Positions 16,234-25,156 of a stretch of 64,000 bases of DNA are shown piece after piece. The position numbers and the translations under genes were made by a program. Origin of the DNA: JBKECO01 sp047974745 (lineage in GTDB: Bacteria; Bacillota; Clostridia; Lachnospirales; Lachnospiraceae); NCBI GenBank assembly GCA_047974745.1, contig JBKECO010000005.1, positions 1 through 64,000 of the forward strand. The letters are read 5' to 3'. Positions within the stretch are counted from its first letter, which is position 1, and every line of letters starts with the position of its first letter. The notes beneath the pieces were generated by a model that did not search any database, was not told where the DNA came from, and saw only the letters and a program-made list of their open reading frames with translations.

Positions 16234-17448
16234 TTGGCAGAATATACCTATGCAGGCATAGATGAATATGGAAAAGAGAAAAAAGGAAGAATCAATTCGA
16301 ATTCCGTGGAAGAAGCAAAGAAGCATTTAAAATCAGATGGAATCATTGCCCTCGATATCAATCCGGCAACGGTTCTGAATAAGAGTATTGAACTAAGTAT
16401 TGGCTCACAGGTCAAGGCAAGGGATCTCAGCGTATTCTGTCGTCAGTTTGTCAGCATGATCTCAGCAGGTGTAACAATTATTGATGCCCTGGAGATGCTT
16501 GGAGAACAGACTGAAAATAAAATGATGTCGAAAGCAATCAGAGGCGTACAGACGGAGATAGAAAAAGGAGAAACACTGGCCACCGCCATGGAACAATATC
16601 CAAAAGTATTTCCATCACTGATGATCAGTATGGTTGCGGCGGGTGAAGCATCCGGTAAATTAGAACTGATCCTGGGACGAATGGCCAGTCACTTTGAAAA
16701 ATCAGCAAAACTAAAAGCATTGATGACAAAGGCTTCGGTATATCCGATTATTGTATCTTTAGTGGCAATTACAGTTGTAATCGTGATGCTAGTAAAAATT
16801 GTTCCTAGCTATACGGATATGTTTGATCAAATGGGAACAGAACTGCCGAAAATCACCCAGATGATCGTGGCAGCAAGTGATTTTTTATTAGCCTACTGGT
16901 ATTTTTTATTGCCGGTGGTTATCGTCATTCTGCTTGGATTCCGGGCATTTCGCAGAATGGAGGCAGGCCAGATATTCTTTGGAAATTTAGCAAGAAAAAT
17001 GCCGATCTTTGGAAAACTTACCATTAAGACTGCGGCGTCACAATATGCAAGAACGTTAAGTACCATGCTTTTTTCGGGTATGCCAATGATTCAGGCACTT
17101 GGAATCACGGCAAATACAATGAGCAACTATCTCTATAAAAGAGCTTTGCTCCAGGCAAAGGATGTGGTTGCGAAAGGAGTCCCTTTATCAGAACCGATTG
17201 CTGAGAGTGGAATATTTCCAAGTATGGTAACACATATGACAAAGATCGGTGAAGAAACTGGAGACCTGGAAGATATGTTGAATCGGTTAGCTGATTACTA
17301 TGATGAAGAGGTCGAAATGACAACACAGACGGTCATGGCAGCACTAGAACCAATGATCATACTGGTATTGGCTGTGGTAGTGGGAGTGCTGATTGCAGCA
17401 GTCATGTCACCAATGCTTGCAATGTACCAGTCGCTGGACAGCCTGTAA
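16234..17448 (+). CDS. pilC: Type IV pilus inner-membrane platform protein PilC
   Basis: The polytopic platform of the pilus machine, 404 residues. It shows two GspF domains: the first around SVFCRQFVSMISAGVTI to ASVYPIIVSL, the second around QYARTLSTMLFSGMPMIQAL to the C-terminal VGVLIAAVMSPMLAMYQSL. Three membrane segments are seen, near residues 170-195, 215-235 and 370-395. It starts at a TTG preceded by GGGGGAG (16222-16228) and only 12 bases after pilT. Confidence 0.95.
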   Translation: MAEYTYAGIDEYGKEKKGRINSNSVEEAKKHLKSDGIIALDINPATVLNKSIELSIGSQVKARDLSVFCRQFVSMISAGVTIIDALEMLGEQTENKMMSKAIRGVQTEIEKGETLATAMEQYPKVFPSLMISMVAAGEASGKLELILGRMASHFEKSAKLKALMTKASVYPIIVSLVAITVVIVMLVKIVPSYTDMFDQMGTELPKITQMIVAASDFLLAYWYFLLPVVIVILLGFRAFRRMEAGQIFFGNLARKMPIFGKLTIKTAASQYARTLSTMLFSGMPMIQALGITANTMSNYLYKRALLQAKDVVAKGVPLSEPIAESGIFPSMVTHMTKIGEETGDLEDMLNRLADYYDEEVEMTTQTVMAALEPMIILVLAVVVGVLIAAVMSPMLAMYQSLDSL

Positions 17449-17465
17449 GCTGAAAGCAATCAAAC

Positions 17466-17503
17466 TTGAATTAAGAGAACTCTGAATGGTATAGGGGCAG
17501 AGT
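17466..17503 (+). promoter_or_regulatory. Possible internal promoter and hairpin before the major pilin
   Basis: TTGAAT (17466-17471), an 18-bp spacer, TATAGG (17490-17495). It overlaps a 6-bp stem ACTCTG (17479-17484) and CAGAGT (17498-17503) followed by ACTTTTAA. Either could raise or shape pilin expression against the motor genes. Weak evidence. Confidence 0.25.
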
Positions 17504-17546
17504 ACTTTTAAGATAAACAGAATCACACAAAAAGGAGAACACGAGT

Positions 17547-17978
17547 ATGAACAGACTAAAGAAAATAATGAAAAAGAATCACAACAATAAGGGATTTTCA
17601 CTTGTTGAATTGATCGTTGTAATTGCTATCATGGCAGTTCTTGTTGGAATTCTTGCTCCGCAATTCTTAAAATATGTGGAGAGATCCAGACAGGCAACGG
17701 ATATCAAGAACGTGCAGGAAGTCATCACAGCAATACAGATCTACTATGCGGATGAAGAAAATGCAATGCCTACCAGCGATGTGACATATACATACGGGAC
17801 AGCACCGGGAACGGATGCAATTGGTCTCGCTTTAACGGATGCAGGAATCACTTCAACAGAACAAAAATCAGATGCATGGGGCGTGATCTCTGTGAAATTA
17901 GATGTTACAACGACCGCAGGAACGATCATCATTACAGTGGAATCAGATGGTGATGAAGACATTAAAGATAAAATGTAA
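17547..17978 (+). CDS. pilA: Type IV major prepilin (PilA-like)
   Basis: A 143-residue type IV pilin. A 16-residue basic leader ends in NNKG, then the mature protein starts FSLVELIVVIAIMAVLVGIL with Glu5, the classic class III signal cut by the prepilin peptidase encoded next. The hydrophobic alpha-1 helix is followed by a small Thr/Asp-rich globular part of about 95 residues with no cysteines, so there is no disulfide D-loop. AAAGGAG precedes the ATG. It is the smallest prepilin in the locus and lies between the motor genes and the peptidase, so I take it as the major subunit. Confidence 0.9.
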   Translation: MNRLKKIMKKNHNNKGFSLVELIVVIAIMAVLVGILAPQFLKYVERSRQATDIKNVQEVITAIQIYYADEENAMPTSDVTYTYGTAPGTDAIGLALTDAGITSTEQKSDAWGVISVKLDVTTTAGTIIITVESDGDEDIKDKM

Positions 17979-18008
17979 CAGAGTAAACTTCTTTTGAAAG
18001 GAATGACC

Positions 18009-18770
18009 ATGCCCATGGAGCAGATTCTCATCTACTTTGTCATTTTCCTATTTGGCATAGTAATCGGAAGTTTTTTAAATGTATGTATCATACGGATTCC
18101 GGAGCATACGACGATTATCACGGATCGATCTCATTGTATGATGTGTGGGTATCAGCTGGCGTGGTTTGATCTGATTCCAATTTTCTCTTACCTTTTTTTA
18201 AAGGGACGATGTCGAAAATGCGCCGTTGCGATCTCCCCTCAATACCCTATCGTTGAGGGTGTCAATGGCATTGGATACATTCTGGTCTTTTCGGTATATG
18301 GGTTAAGTGCCCAGAGTATACTATACTGCCTGTTAACATCAGCACTAATTGTTTTAACAGTAATAGACTGGAGAATATATGAAATTCCGTTAGGAATTAA
18401 TGTTTTTATACTGATGCTTGGAATTCTGCGGCTCGCATTAGAGCCTTCAAACTGGAAAAATGCGATAGCAGGATTTCTGATTGTCAGTATCTTTCTGGAA
18501 TTGATTTTAATCGCAAGCAAAGGACGTGCGATCGGTGGTGGAGATGTCAAACTGATGGCAGTAGCAGGTCTGCTGCTTGGATGGAAGCTGATCTTACTGT
18601 CTTTTTTTCTGGGTTGCTTATTTGGCTCAGTCATTCATCTGATTCGAATGAAAAAAAGTGGACAGGATCGAACACTTGCATTAGGTCCGTATCTGTCGGC
18701 GGGAATTTTCATTTCAGCCCTGTGGGGAGAAGAATTGATCCAGCTGTATTTGAAACTAGCAATTTATTGA
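18009..18770 (+). CDS. pilD: Prepilin peptidase / N-methyltransferase (PilD)
   Basis: An integral membrane aspartic protease that cleaves and N-methylates prepilins. It has 253 residues from the ATG at 18009, 6 bases after AAAGGA; other in-frame ATGs at 18003 and 18015 are possible. The cytoplasmic N-terminal zinc motif is present (CMMC at about 43-46, CRKC at about 68-71), so it likely does both cleavage and methylation. The catalytic Asp pair lies in VIDWRIYEIP and GGGDVKL (about 179). Six to eight membrane segments are seen. It can process the five prepilin-like proteins of this locus. Confidence 0.94.
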   Translation: MPMEQILIYFVIFLFGIVIGSFLNVCIIRIPEHTTIITDRSHCMMCGYQLAWFDLIPIFSYLFLKGRCRKCAVAISPQYPIVEGVNGIGYILVFSVYGLSAQSILYCLLTSALIVLTVIDWRIYEIPLGINVFILMLGILRLALEPSNWKNAIAGFLIVSIFLELILIASKGRAIGGGDVKLMAVAGLLLGWKLILLSFFLGCLFGSVIHLIRMKKSGQDRTLALGPYLSAGIFISALWGEELIQLYLKLAIY

Positions 18771-18786
18771 ACAGGAGAGTGGGAAC

Positions 18787-20475
18787 GTGGCAAACAAAAT
18801 ATTGAGCATTGAGATCGGTACGAATTTGACCCATGTCGTCGAAATGTCTTATAAATCGAAAAGTCCAAGGGTGTATCACTGTTTTTCTTTTGACACACCA
18901 GAGGATGTACAAGAAGATGGCAGGATCAATTATTCAGATCGATTCGGGAATCTTTTTCGTCAAGAATTAGCCAAACGAAAAATCAATACAAAGCGTGTCA
19001 TTTTTGTGATTAGCACTAGCAGAGTCGCAAACAGAGAAATCATGATTCCGCTTGTAAAAGAAAATAAAATTTTAAGCCTGATCGAAGCGAATTCTGCGGA
19101 GTATTTTCCGGTGGATCTGTCGCAATATCAGCTTGCCTATCAGATCTTAGATAAAATAGATACCAAAGATACAAAAAAATACAGATTATCAATTTTCGCC
19201 ATTCCAAGAGATATCAGTACATCTTACAAATATTTGGCTGATAAATGTAACCTTACGTTGGAAGCAATCGATTATGAGGGAAATAGTATTCTACAGGGCA
19301 TGCAGGCAGAGTATGCAAAAGTGCCTCTGGCTGTCACACTGAAAGTGGATGAAAACAGCACATTGCTTACAATTACAAAAAACGGAAATTCTACATTTCA
19401 GAGAAGTATCGCTTATGGACTCGACGATGCCGTTAATGTGGTATGGGACAGTAAGGAAAGGATCTCTTTTTCTGACGCAATGAATCTGATGCGTGGAAAA
19501 AACTATTTAAATACGAATCTTCTGATAAAACCGTCTGATTCAATGTCACAATCGGACGAACTGGAAAACGAACATATCAAAGACGATGTCACAGCGGCGT
19601 TAGGATCCCTGATCAACAATGTGATTCGTGTTTTAGATTATTATACATCCCGGAATCCTGATGAAAAAATCGAGATCATTCATTTGCTTGGTCTTGGTGC
19701 TGACTGCAATGGGCTGAGCAAACTTTTGACAAATGAACTCGGACTGCAGGTGGAACCACTCATAAAACTCACGAATCCGAATCTGGTACCGAAATCAGCA
19801 GCAAGTGATTTTTGTATTGCTGAATATGTGGACGAGATAGGAGCAGCATTCTCACCATTGCAGATCAATCTGAATGAAACCTTGGAATCAAAAAAAGCAA
19901 ATACTCCCGAAGTTTCCTTTGTTCTTCCGATTCTGGTATGTGGACTATGTTTTATTGCTGCAGCTGTACTCACTGTCCTATCCGTTTTTCAAACCTTGAG
20001 TTTGAAGAGAGAAAATACAGCATTGTTAGCTAGTCTAACGAGTCTTTCCTCTGCACAACAGACCTTTGATGAATTTGAAGCTGCCGATAACAAATATCAG
20101 GAAGCTATGCTTATGGAGCAGGAAACCCTGACAGCAGATGATCAGCTGTTACAATTTCTTGCTGGTCTAGAGGATAGCATGCCCACGAATGTACTTACGA
20201 ACAGTATGACAGCATCGGCGGATGGCATCACTATGGTAATGGTCGCAGATCAGAAAGAGTCTGTTGCAAAAATACTGACACAATTAAGGTCATTTGAAGA
20301 AATCAGTCATACATCCGTTATGAGTATAGCTGAAAAAACAGCTGAAAACGGAATGGTCACAATTGAGTTTACATTGAATCTGCGATTTGCAGGAACAGAG
20401 GAGTTGTCCACGACAGAGGAAGTGCCTGTTGAGTCGGACTCGGAAGTACCAGTTGACACAGAAATTGTAGAATAG
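18787..20475 (+). CDS. pilM: PilM-PilN fusion, pilus assembly protein
   Basis: A 562-residue protein that looks like PilM and PilN in one chain. Residues 1 to about 355 form an actin-like PilM ATPase (ILSIEIGTNLTHVVEMS, DYEGNSILQGM, IIHLLGLGADCNGLSKLL). Then comes PLQINLNE (about 358-365), matching the INL motif at the start of PilN that normally docks into PilM. Next is one membrane segment (about 376-400), a coiled coil and a ferredoxin-like PilN fold (LEDSMPTNVLTNSMTASADG onward), and an acidic T/E/V tail. The total equals PilM plus PilN. PilO follows at once. In most species these are two proteins, so this joins the cytoplasmic and membrane parts of the alignment complex. Confidence 0.82.
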   Translation: MANKILSIEIGTNLTHVVEMSYKSKSPRVYHCFSFDTPEDVQEDGRINYSDRFGNLFRQELAKRKINTKRVIFVISTSRVANREIMIPLVKENKILSLIEANSAEYFPVDLSQYQLAYQILDKIDTKDTKKYRLSIFAIPRDISTSYKYLADKCNLTLEAIDYEGNSILQGMQAEYAKVPLAVTLKVDENSTLLTITKNGNSTFQRSIAYGLDDAVNVVWDSKERISFSDAMNLMRGKNYLNTNLLIKPSDSMSQSDELENEHIKDDVTAALGSLINNVIRVLDYYTSRNPDEKIEIIHLLGLGADCNGLSKLLTNELGLQVEPLIKLTNPNLVPKSAASDFCIAEYVDEIGAAFSPLQINLNETLESKKANTPEVSFVLPILVCGLCFIAAAVLTVLSVFQTLSLKRENTALLASLTSLSSAQQTFDEFEAADNKYQEAMLMEQETLTADDQLLQFLAGLEDSMPTNVLTNSMTASADGITMVMVADQKESVAKILTQLRSFEEISHTSVMSIAEKTAENGMVTIEFTLNLRFAGTEELSTTEEVPVESDSEVPVDTEIVE

Positions 20476-20484
20476 GAGGAGCAC

Positions 20485-21183
20485 ATGAAAATAGGAATAT
20501 CAAAAAAGGATGCAAGGCTTTTCTTATATGTTTTAGGAATTCTGTGTTTTATTGTTGTTTATATGCTTGTGTTTGTACCGTTTCAAGAAAAGAATGAAGA
20601 ACTGGCAGCTCAGAACGCTTCGATAGATGCTCAGATAGATACTTTACAGGTGCTGGCGAAACAGCAAGAGGAGTATGAGCAGAGAACCTTAGAGCTGAAT
20701 CAAAAGACACAAGAACTGTTCTCTGATTATCCAGCTGATTTTAAGGAAGAGGATGGAATTATGTATGCAGTCGATCTGGAGTCTACAGCAGATATGACAA
20801 TTACCAATATAACAATTGGAGAAAAAAACCTTCTGTATACCTTAGGTGCAACTCCATCTTCGATCAATGAAACAGAGGAGAATGCTGCAGATTCCTATTT
20901 ATTTGGATCAAATTATATCTATACCTTCACATCTTCCTATGATGGATTCAAAGAAATCATTGAGAAGATTCAAGGCGAGAGTAGTAAGAAAAATGTAGAT
21001 TCCATTACCATTTCATTTGATAATAATAGTGGTCTTTTGATTGGAACCATCAGTATGAACGCATTTTCTGTTATGGGCAGTGAAATGATTTATAAAGAAC
21101 CACATATTCCAAGCATGCCGATTGGTTCAGAAAATATTTTTGGGACGATGACACCACCGGATGCCGGAGCAGAAAGTGAATAG
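20485..21183 (+). CDS. pilO: PilO-like pilus assembly protein
   Basis: A 232-residue single-pass membrane protein. A short cytoplasmic N-terminus, a membrane helix (about 11-31, FLYVLGILCFIVVYMLVFV), a coiled coil (about 32-78, rich in E/Q), then an external alpha/beta domain that fits the PilO ferredoxin-like fold. Its position directly behind the PilM-PilN fusion supports PilO, the PilN partner in the alignment complex. Sequence identity to known PilO cannot be judged here. No PilP or PilQ follows, as expected for a cell without an outer membrane. Confidence 0.72.
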   Translation: MKIGISKKDARLFLYVLGILCFIVVYMLVFVPFQEKNEELAAQNASIDAQIDTLQVLAKQQEEYEQRTLELNQKTQELFSDYPADFKEEDGIMYAVDLESTADMTITNITIGEKNLLYTLGATPSSINETEENAADSYLFGSNYIYTFTSSYDGFKEIIEKIQGESSKKNVDSITISFDNNSGLLIGTISMNAFSVMGSEMIYKEPHIPSMPIGSENIFGTMTPPDAGAESE

Positions 21184-21217
21184 GATTCCTTTGCAAATAA
21201 CGGATGGAGGCGAGTGA

Positions 21218-22327
21218 ATGCTAAAAAAAAAATGGAGTGACGATCAAAGAGGATTTTCACTAATTGAACTTCTTGTGGCGCTTTCAATTCTAATGATAAT
21301 TACGGCACCCCTGTTGCATGGATTCCTTACAAGTGCCAGGGTGAACTCCAAAGCCAGAAAAGTACTGGAAGCAACTACGGTAGGAAGCAATATCTTAGAA
21401 CAGCTCAAATCTGTAGATCTTAATCAGGTAAGTGGGAGTGATATCACAGTCACAAAGGATTCGAATGGTGTCTACCGATTGCTCTACGTGAATCAGGAAG
21501 TCGATGGGAAAAAATATACAGCAGTTGTCACGGCTGACCCAACTCCCTACCAGATGGGAAGTGCCGGGACAGTGGCAAAGTATAATGATGAAGTCATACC
21601 GGAAATATACGATATGAATGCTGCACAGTCGGCTTTTTTTATAGAATCTGCAAATGAGGCTGCGGATATGGCGGATGAATTTGGAACCGACACAATAACA
21701 ATTTTAAATTCATTTGTTCGAACGCAGCAAATTACAATTAAGAATGATCTAAATAAAGTCTATATAGATTATGACTGCTATTATACCTATAATGGCAGGC
21801 GCAAATATGCGGTCTCAAATCTAAGACTGTATTCTGGAACGACGGATTCTGATCCGCTGCAGAACATATATCTGTTGTTTGAGCCAATGTATAGCGCAGG
21901 AAGTTCTGATTTAAAAGAATTTATACAAATAGAGAATACCGATAACTATCCTGTTAATGTATATCTTGTAAAACAGGAGAACACGAATTCTACAGCGGTC
22001 AATGAAGCACAGTATCAGGTCGATGTCAATGTTTTAGAAACCAGAACAGAATTTCTTGTAGATGGTGAGCTGACATTTGTTACAAATCTGAGAACGAATC
22101 TTTTACCATCTTCACAATTGCAGCTGCATTATAACAATGCATCGAATCAGATTGTGAATGGTACGAACTACTCAGCACAGGATCTGCTGAATGTCCGGAA
22201 TCTGACACAGGGAATTGCAAAGGACAGGATATTTGAAATCACAGTTGATGTTTATGAAATATATTTAGGTGAGGGTGATGTTGGAAATGAAAAAGTGGCT
22301 ACTGTTGAGGGCACAAAAGAAGAATAA
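21218..22327 (+). CDS. Minor prepilin, PilV-like
   Basis: A 369-residue prepilin. A 12-residue leader ending in DQRG is followed by FSLIELLVALSILMIITAPL, with Glu5 intact. The globular part of about 320 residues is far longer than usual for PilV or GspI and is rich in Asn, Thr and Tyr. The LFEPMYSAGSSDLKEFIQIEN stretch suggests a surface-exposed domain. It is first in the row of four minor-pilin-like genes that follow the alignment complex. The next gene starts inside its 3' end in another frame. Confidence 0.8.
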   Translation: MLKKKWSDDQRGFSLIELLVALSILMIITAPLLHGFLTSARVNSKARKVLEATTVGSNILEQLKSVDLNQVSGSDITVTKDSNGVYRLLYVNQEVDGKKYTAVVTADPTPYQMGSAGTVAKYNDEVIPEIYDMNAAQSAFFIESANEAADMADEFGTDTITILNSFVRTQQITIKNDLNKVYIDYDCYYTYNGRRKYAVSNLRLYSGTTDSDPLQNIYLLFEPMYSAGSSDLKEFIQIENTDNYPVNVYLVKQENTNSTAVNEAQYQVDVNVLETRTEFLVDGELTFVTNLRTNLLPSSQLQLHYNNASNQIVNGTNYSAQDLLNVRNLTQGIAKDRIFEITVDVYEIYLGEGDVGNEKVATVEGTKEE

Positions 22328-24566
22328 TAAAGGCTCATCGCTGGTACTCGTGGTTGCAGCAATGAGTCTGATTGGAATCCTTGTTTCTGTCATGCTGTCT
22401 ATGACATTGATCAATTACAGAATGAAACATTCCAATCTGGCTTCTGCAAATAATTTTTATTCAGCAGAATCAGCGTTGGATGAGATCAAGACAGGTCTGT
22501 CCATAGAAGTTGGCAACGCAGCTTCCTCTTCATATGTGAAAACAATGACTGTATTCAATTCCATAAGGAAAGAGGACCGAACTCCTTATTTTCAGACGAA
22601 CTTTGCAGCAGATCTTAGAGGGATCCTCTGTGAAGGGGAACCAGACAGTTCCACATACAGTCTCGCCTATCTCGACTCATTACTCGTTGAGACAGCAACA
22701 GGAGCAGTGATTTCATCTCCTGGAGGAAATGCTGTGAATATCACTGCTCAGGGAGTCGTACTTAAGAATGTATGTATAACTTATACTGACAGTAAACAGT
22801 ATGAGACGCAGATTCAGACTGACATTATTTTAAATTTTCCCGGGATAGATTTTTCGCAGCAGACAGATATGCCGGATCTCCTGAATTATTCCATTGTTGC
22901 AAATGATAGTTTTCTGGCTTCCGGTGTGATTGCAGATACGGTCAAAGGCAATGTATATCTTGGGAAAAATGGTGTGGTCATAGACAATGCTTCCAGTGTA
23001 CTTTTTACAAAAAGTGATGATACTTCTGACATGGGACTGGTGATTACAAATCAGATATTTCAAGTGTCCAATGGTTCCCAGGTCAAAATGGATCAGACAG
23101 AGACCTGGGCGAAAAGTATTCTTGTTGACAGCAGCAAGTTTCAGGCAAATGGATCCACCTATCTAAGTAATGATGTCATCGCAGATAATACACTTTGGAA
23201 TTCAGACAGTATGTCAAAGCCTGAGGTCGTTGTCTCCTTTACAGGGGACTTAATTGCTTATGGCAATCTGGAATCAGCGAGTGACGCAGATTCACTTTCG
23301 GATACCATCAGTCAGATCAACAGTGATCCAGCAGCCTATAGCAGTTCCATCATTGTCAATGGAATCAATACTACAATAGATTTGGCACAACTTACAAAAA
23401 TGATCATTTCGGGTAATTCCTATATTGCGACATCAGATGTAACAATCGATGAGGAGACAGCAACTGCTTCTAATTCTGATGTTGCCATGGGCGAATCCAT
23501 TTCCATGAAAGCAGATCAGAGAGCCTATCTTGTTCCTACTGAATGTATTGCACCTGAAAATGAATTTGGGGGTGCAAATCCAATGACCCGTGATCAATAC
23601 GCAAATTTGATCCAGCATTTGGGCACGGAGCCCCTCGTGGACTACTATACAAAAGTACCGGAATACGGGCAGTCACTGAAAGACCTTGGTGTCAGCAGTT
23701 ATCAGACAGAATATTATCCTGTCGCAAAAATTGGAAGTATGGTCTATCTGTTTATGATATTTGATTCAGAAACCGATGCAAATGCCTTTTTTAATAAGTA
23801 TTACACCAGAGAAAGAAATCAACTTCAAGAAAATCTGGATCTGTATACGAACGCTATTTTACTCCCTTCCGATTTGATAGCAGGAAGCAGCGGATCTGAT
23901 GAAGAATTAAATTTTTACTATAATGGCAATATCCTGATCAATCAAAGTTCTGAAAAAGGATTTCTGCTTCCTTCTGAAGTCTCTGGAATCACGACAGCGC
24001 AGGATAAAGAAATTTTACTTCAGAATGAAAGTGCATATCAGAATAAATTTGCTGCACTGCAAAAAAAGCTGGTTACCAAATTTCACCAGTTAACACCAGC
24101 TGAAAAAAGCAATGATGTCTATGATAATCTGGTCTATCCGATGATCAGTGCAAATGCAGATCTCAACATACCGGAGGGGTCGGCCAAGGAGTTTGCATCC
24201 CCAGGAGATGCGGCGGATGCATTGAGCGCTATCGTGGTCAATGGCGACTATACGATCGATACTATGACTGCACCCCAGGTCTGTGTCGTGATTGCAGAGG
24301 GTAATATTACAGTGAAAAGAGATTTTAGTGGTCTGATCTTAGCGAAAGGTACTGTAACACTTTCTAGAAGCAATCTTACAATTTCGCCGAATGCAAAAAA
24401 TGTCAGTGTCGCATTAAAAATTAAGAACGATGATGACATAGCAGCAGCAGACTATCTGTTAGATGGGGGCTCCTATCTTGTAGGAGGAATGACAGAGGCA
24501 GATGGTGTCGGCAGTAGTTTCGACTATCTGGATCTGATCACCTATAAAAACTGGTACAAACAATAA
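22287..24566 (+). CDS. Large PilX-like prepilin without Glu5
   Basis: About 759 residues. The N-terminus has a class III signal-like NNKG followed by SSLVLVVAAMSLIGILVSVM, but where prepilins have Glu5 this protein has Leu. That is the feature of PilX/GspK-like pilins, which sit at the pilus tip and need no Glu5 pairing. The remainder is a large extracellular domain with a repeated short-beta-strand pattern (INTTIDLAQLTKMIISGNSY, VVNGDYTID, VVIAEGNITVKRDFSGLILA), similar to polymer-like beta-helical folds. Starts at 22269, 22278 and 22287 are all in frame; I prefer 22287. It overlaps the preceding gene by about 40 bases. Confidence 0.72.
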   Translation: MKKWLLLRAQKKNNKGSSLVLVVAAMSLIGILVSVMLSMTLINYRMKHSNLASANNFYSAESALDEIKTGLSIEVGNAASSSYVKTMTVFNSIRKEDRTPYFQTNFAADLRGILCEGEPDSSTYSLAYLDSLLVETATGAVISSPGGNAVNITAQGVVLKNVCITYTDSKQYETQIQTDIILNFPGIDFSQQTDMPDLLNYSIVANDSFLASGVIADTVKGNVYLGKNGVVIDNASSVLFTKSDDTSDMGLVITNQIFQVSNGSQVKMDQTETWAKSILVDSSKFQANGSTYLSNDVIADNTLWNSDSMSKPEVVVSFTGDLIAYGNLESASDADSLSDTISQINSDPAAYSSSIIVNGINTTIDLAQLTKMIISGNSYIATSDVTIDEETATASNSDVAMGESISMKADQRAYLVPTECIAPENEFGGANPMTRDQYANLIQHLGTEPLVDYYTKVPEYGQSLKDLGVSSYQTEYYPVAKIGSMVYLFMIFDSETDANAFFNKYYTRERNQLQENLDLYTNAILLPSDLIAGSSGSDEELNFYYNGNILINQSSEKGFLLPSEVSGITTAQDKEILLQNESAYQNKFAALQKKLVTKFHQLTPAEKSNDVYDNLVYPMISANADLNIPEGSAKEFASPGDAADALSAIVVNGDYTIDTMTAPQVCVVIAEGNITVKRDFSGLILAKGTVTLSRSNLTISPNAKNVSVALKIKNDDDIAAADYLLDGGSYLVGGMTEADGVGSSFDYLDLITYKNWYKQ

Positions 24567-24583
24567 GAAGAGGCACGCTTACT

Positions 24584-25123
24584 ATGAAAAAAAAACAGGG
24601 CGGTTACTCCTTGATTGAGCTGATTGTAGTGATATCCATTATTGCCATTGTTTCCGGGGCATTATTTACTGGAATCAATGCTTTGGTTCGCTCGAACAGG
24701 ACGACATGTGCGAATTTGATCTATAGAGGACTTCAAGAAACAAAGACAGATGCATTAAGTAAATCAGCAGCATATCTGACGATTTCTTTTGACCCTGCAA
24801 AGGAGAAGTATGGTATCCAGACACTGGGCAAGGATATTGTTTATACTGGAAACAGTAATATGAAGATCACCTATATTGTTGAAGATGCAGATCATAATGA
24901 AGCGATTCTCGATGTTACATCCAGGAATCTGATACTTTCCTATCAAAAGGGGAGTGGATCGTTTCTTCCGGTCATAGAGAGCGTAAATGCAGATGGTTCT
25001 TACGTCTATTTAAGCGACTCAGATGGAGATAAACTATTTTGCAAGTCGATAACGATAACAGCTGGTGGTAAGACCAGTGATCTGACATTGAACAAATCAA
25101 CGGGAAAGACAGTATTGAATTAG
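24584..25123 (+). CDS. Minor prepilin, FimT/GspH-like
   Basis: A 179-residue prepilin with a very short leader (MKKKQGG) and a mature start YSLIELIVVISIIAIVSGAL, Glu5 present. The size and the small beta-rich globular part fit GspH/FimT/FimU-type minor pilins. AGAGGCACGC precedes the ATG. It lies between the PilX-like and PilW-like genes, so it likely belongs to a tip or initiation complex built of these four subunits. Exact naming is by position and size only. Confidence 0.8.
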   Translation: MKKKQGGYSLIELIVVISIIAIVSGALFTGINALVRSNRTTCANLIYRGLQETKTDALSKSAAYLTISFDPAKEKYGIQTLGKDIVYTGNSNMKITYIVEDADHNEAILDVTSRNLILSYQKGSGSFLPVIESVNADGSYVYLSDSDGDKLFCKSITITAGGKTSDLTLNKSTGKTVLN

Positions 25124-25156
25124 AAGGATTATTAATTGCAGGATAGGAGGTTCGAT

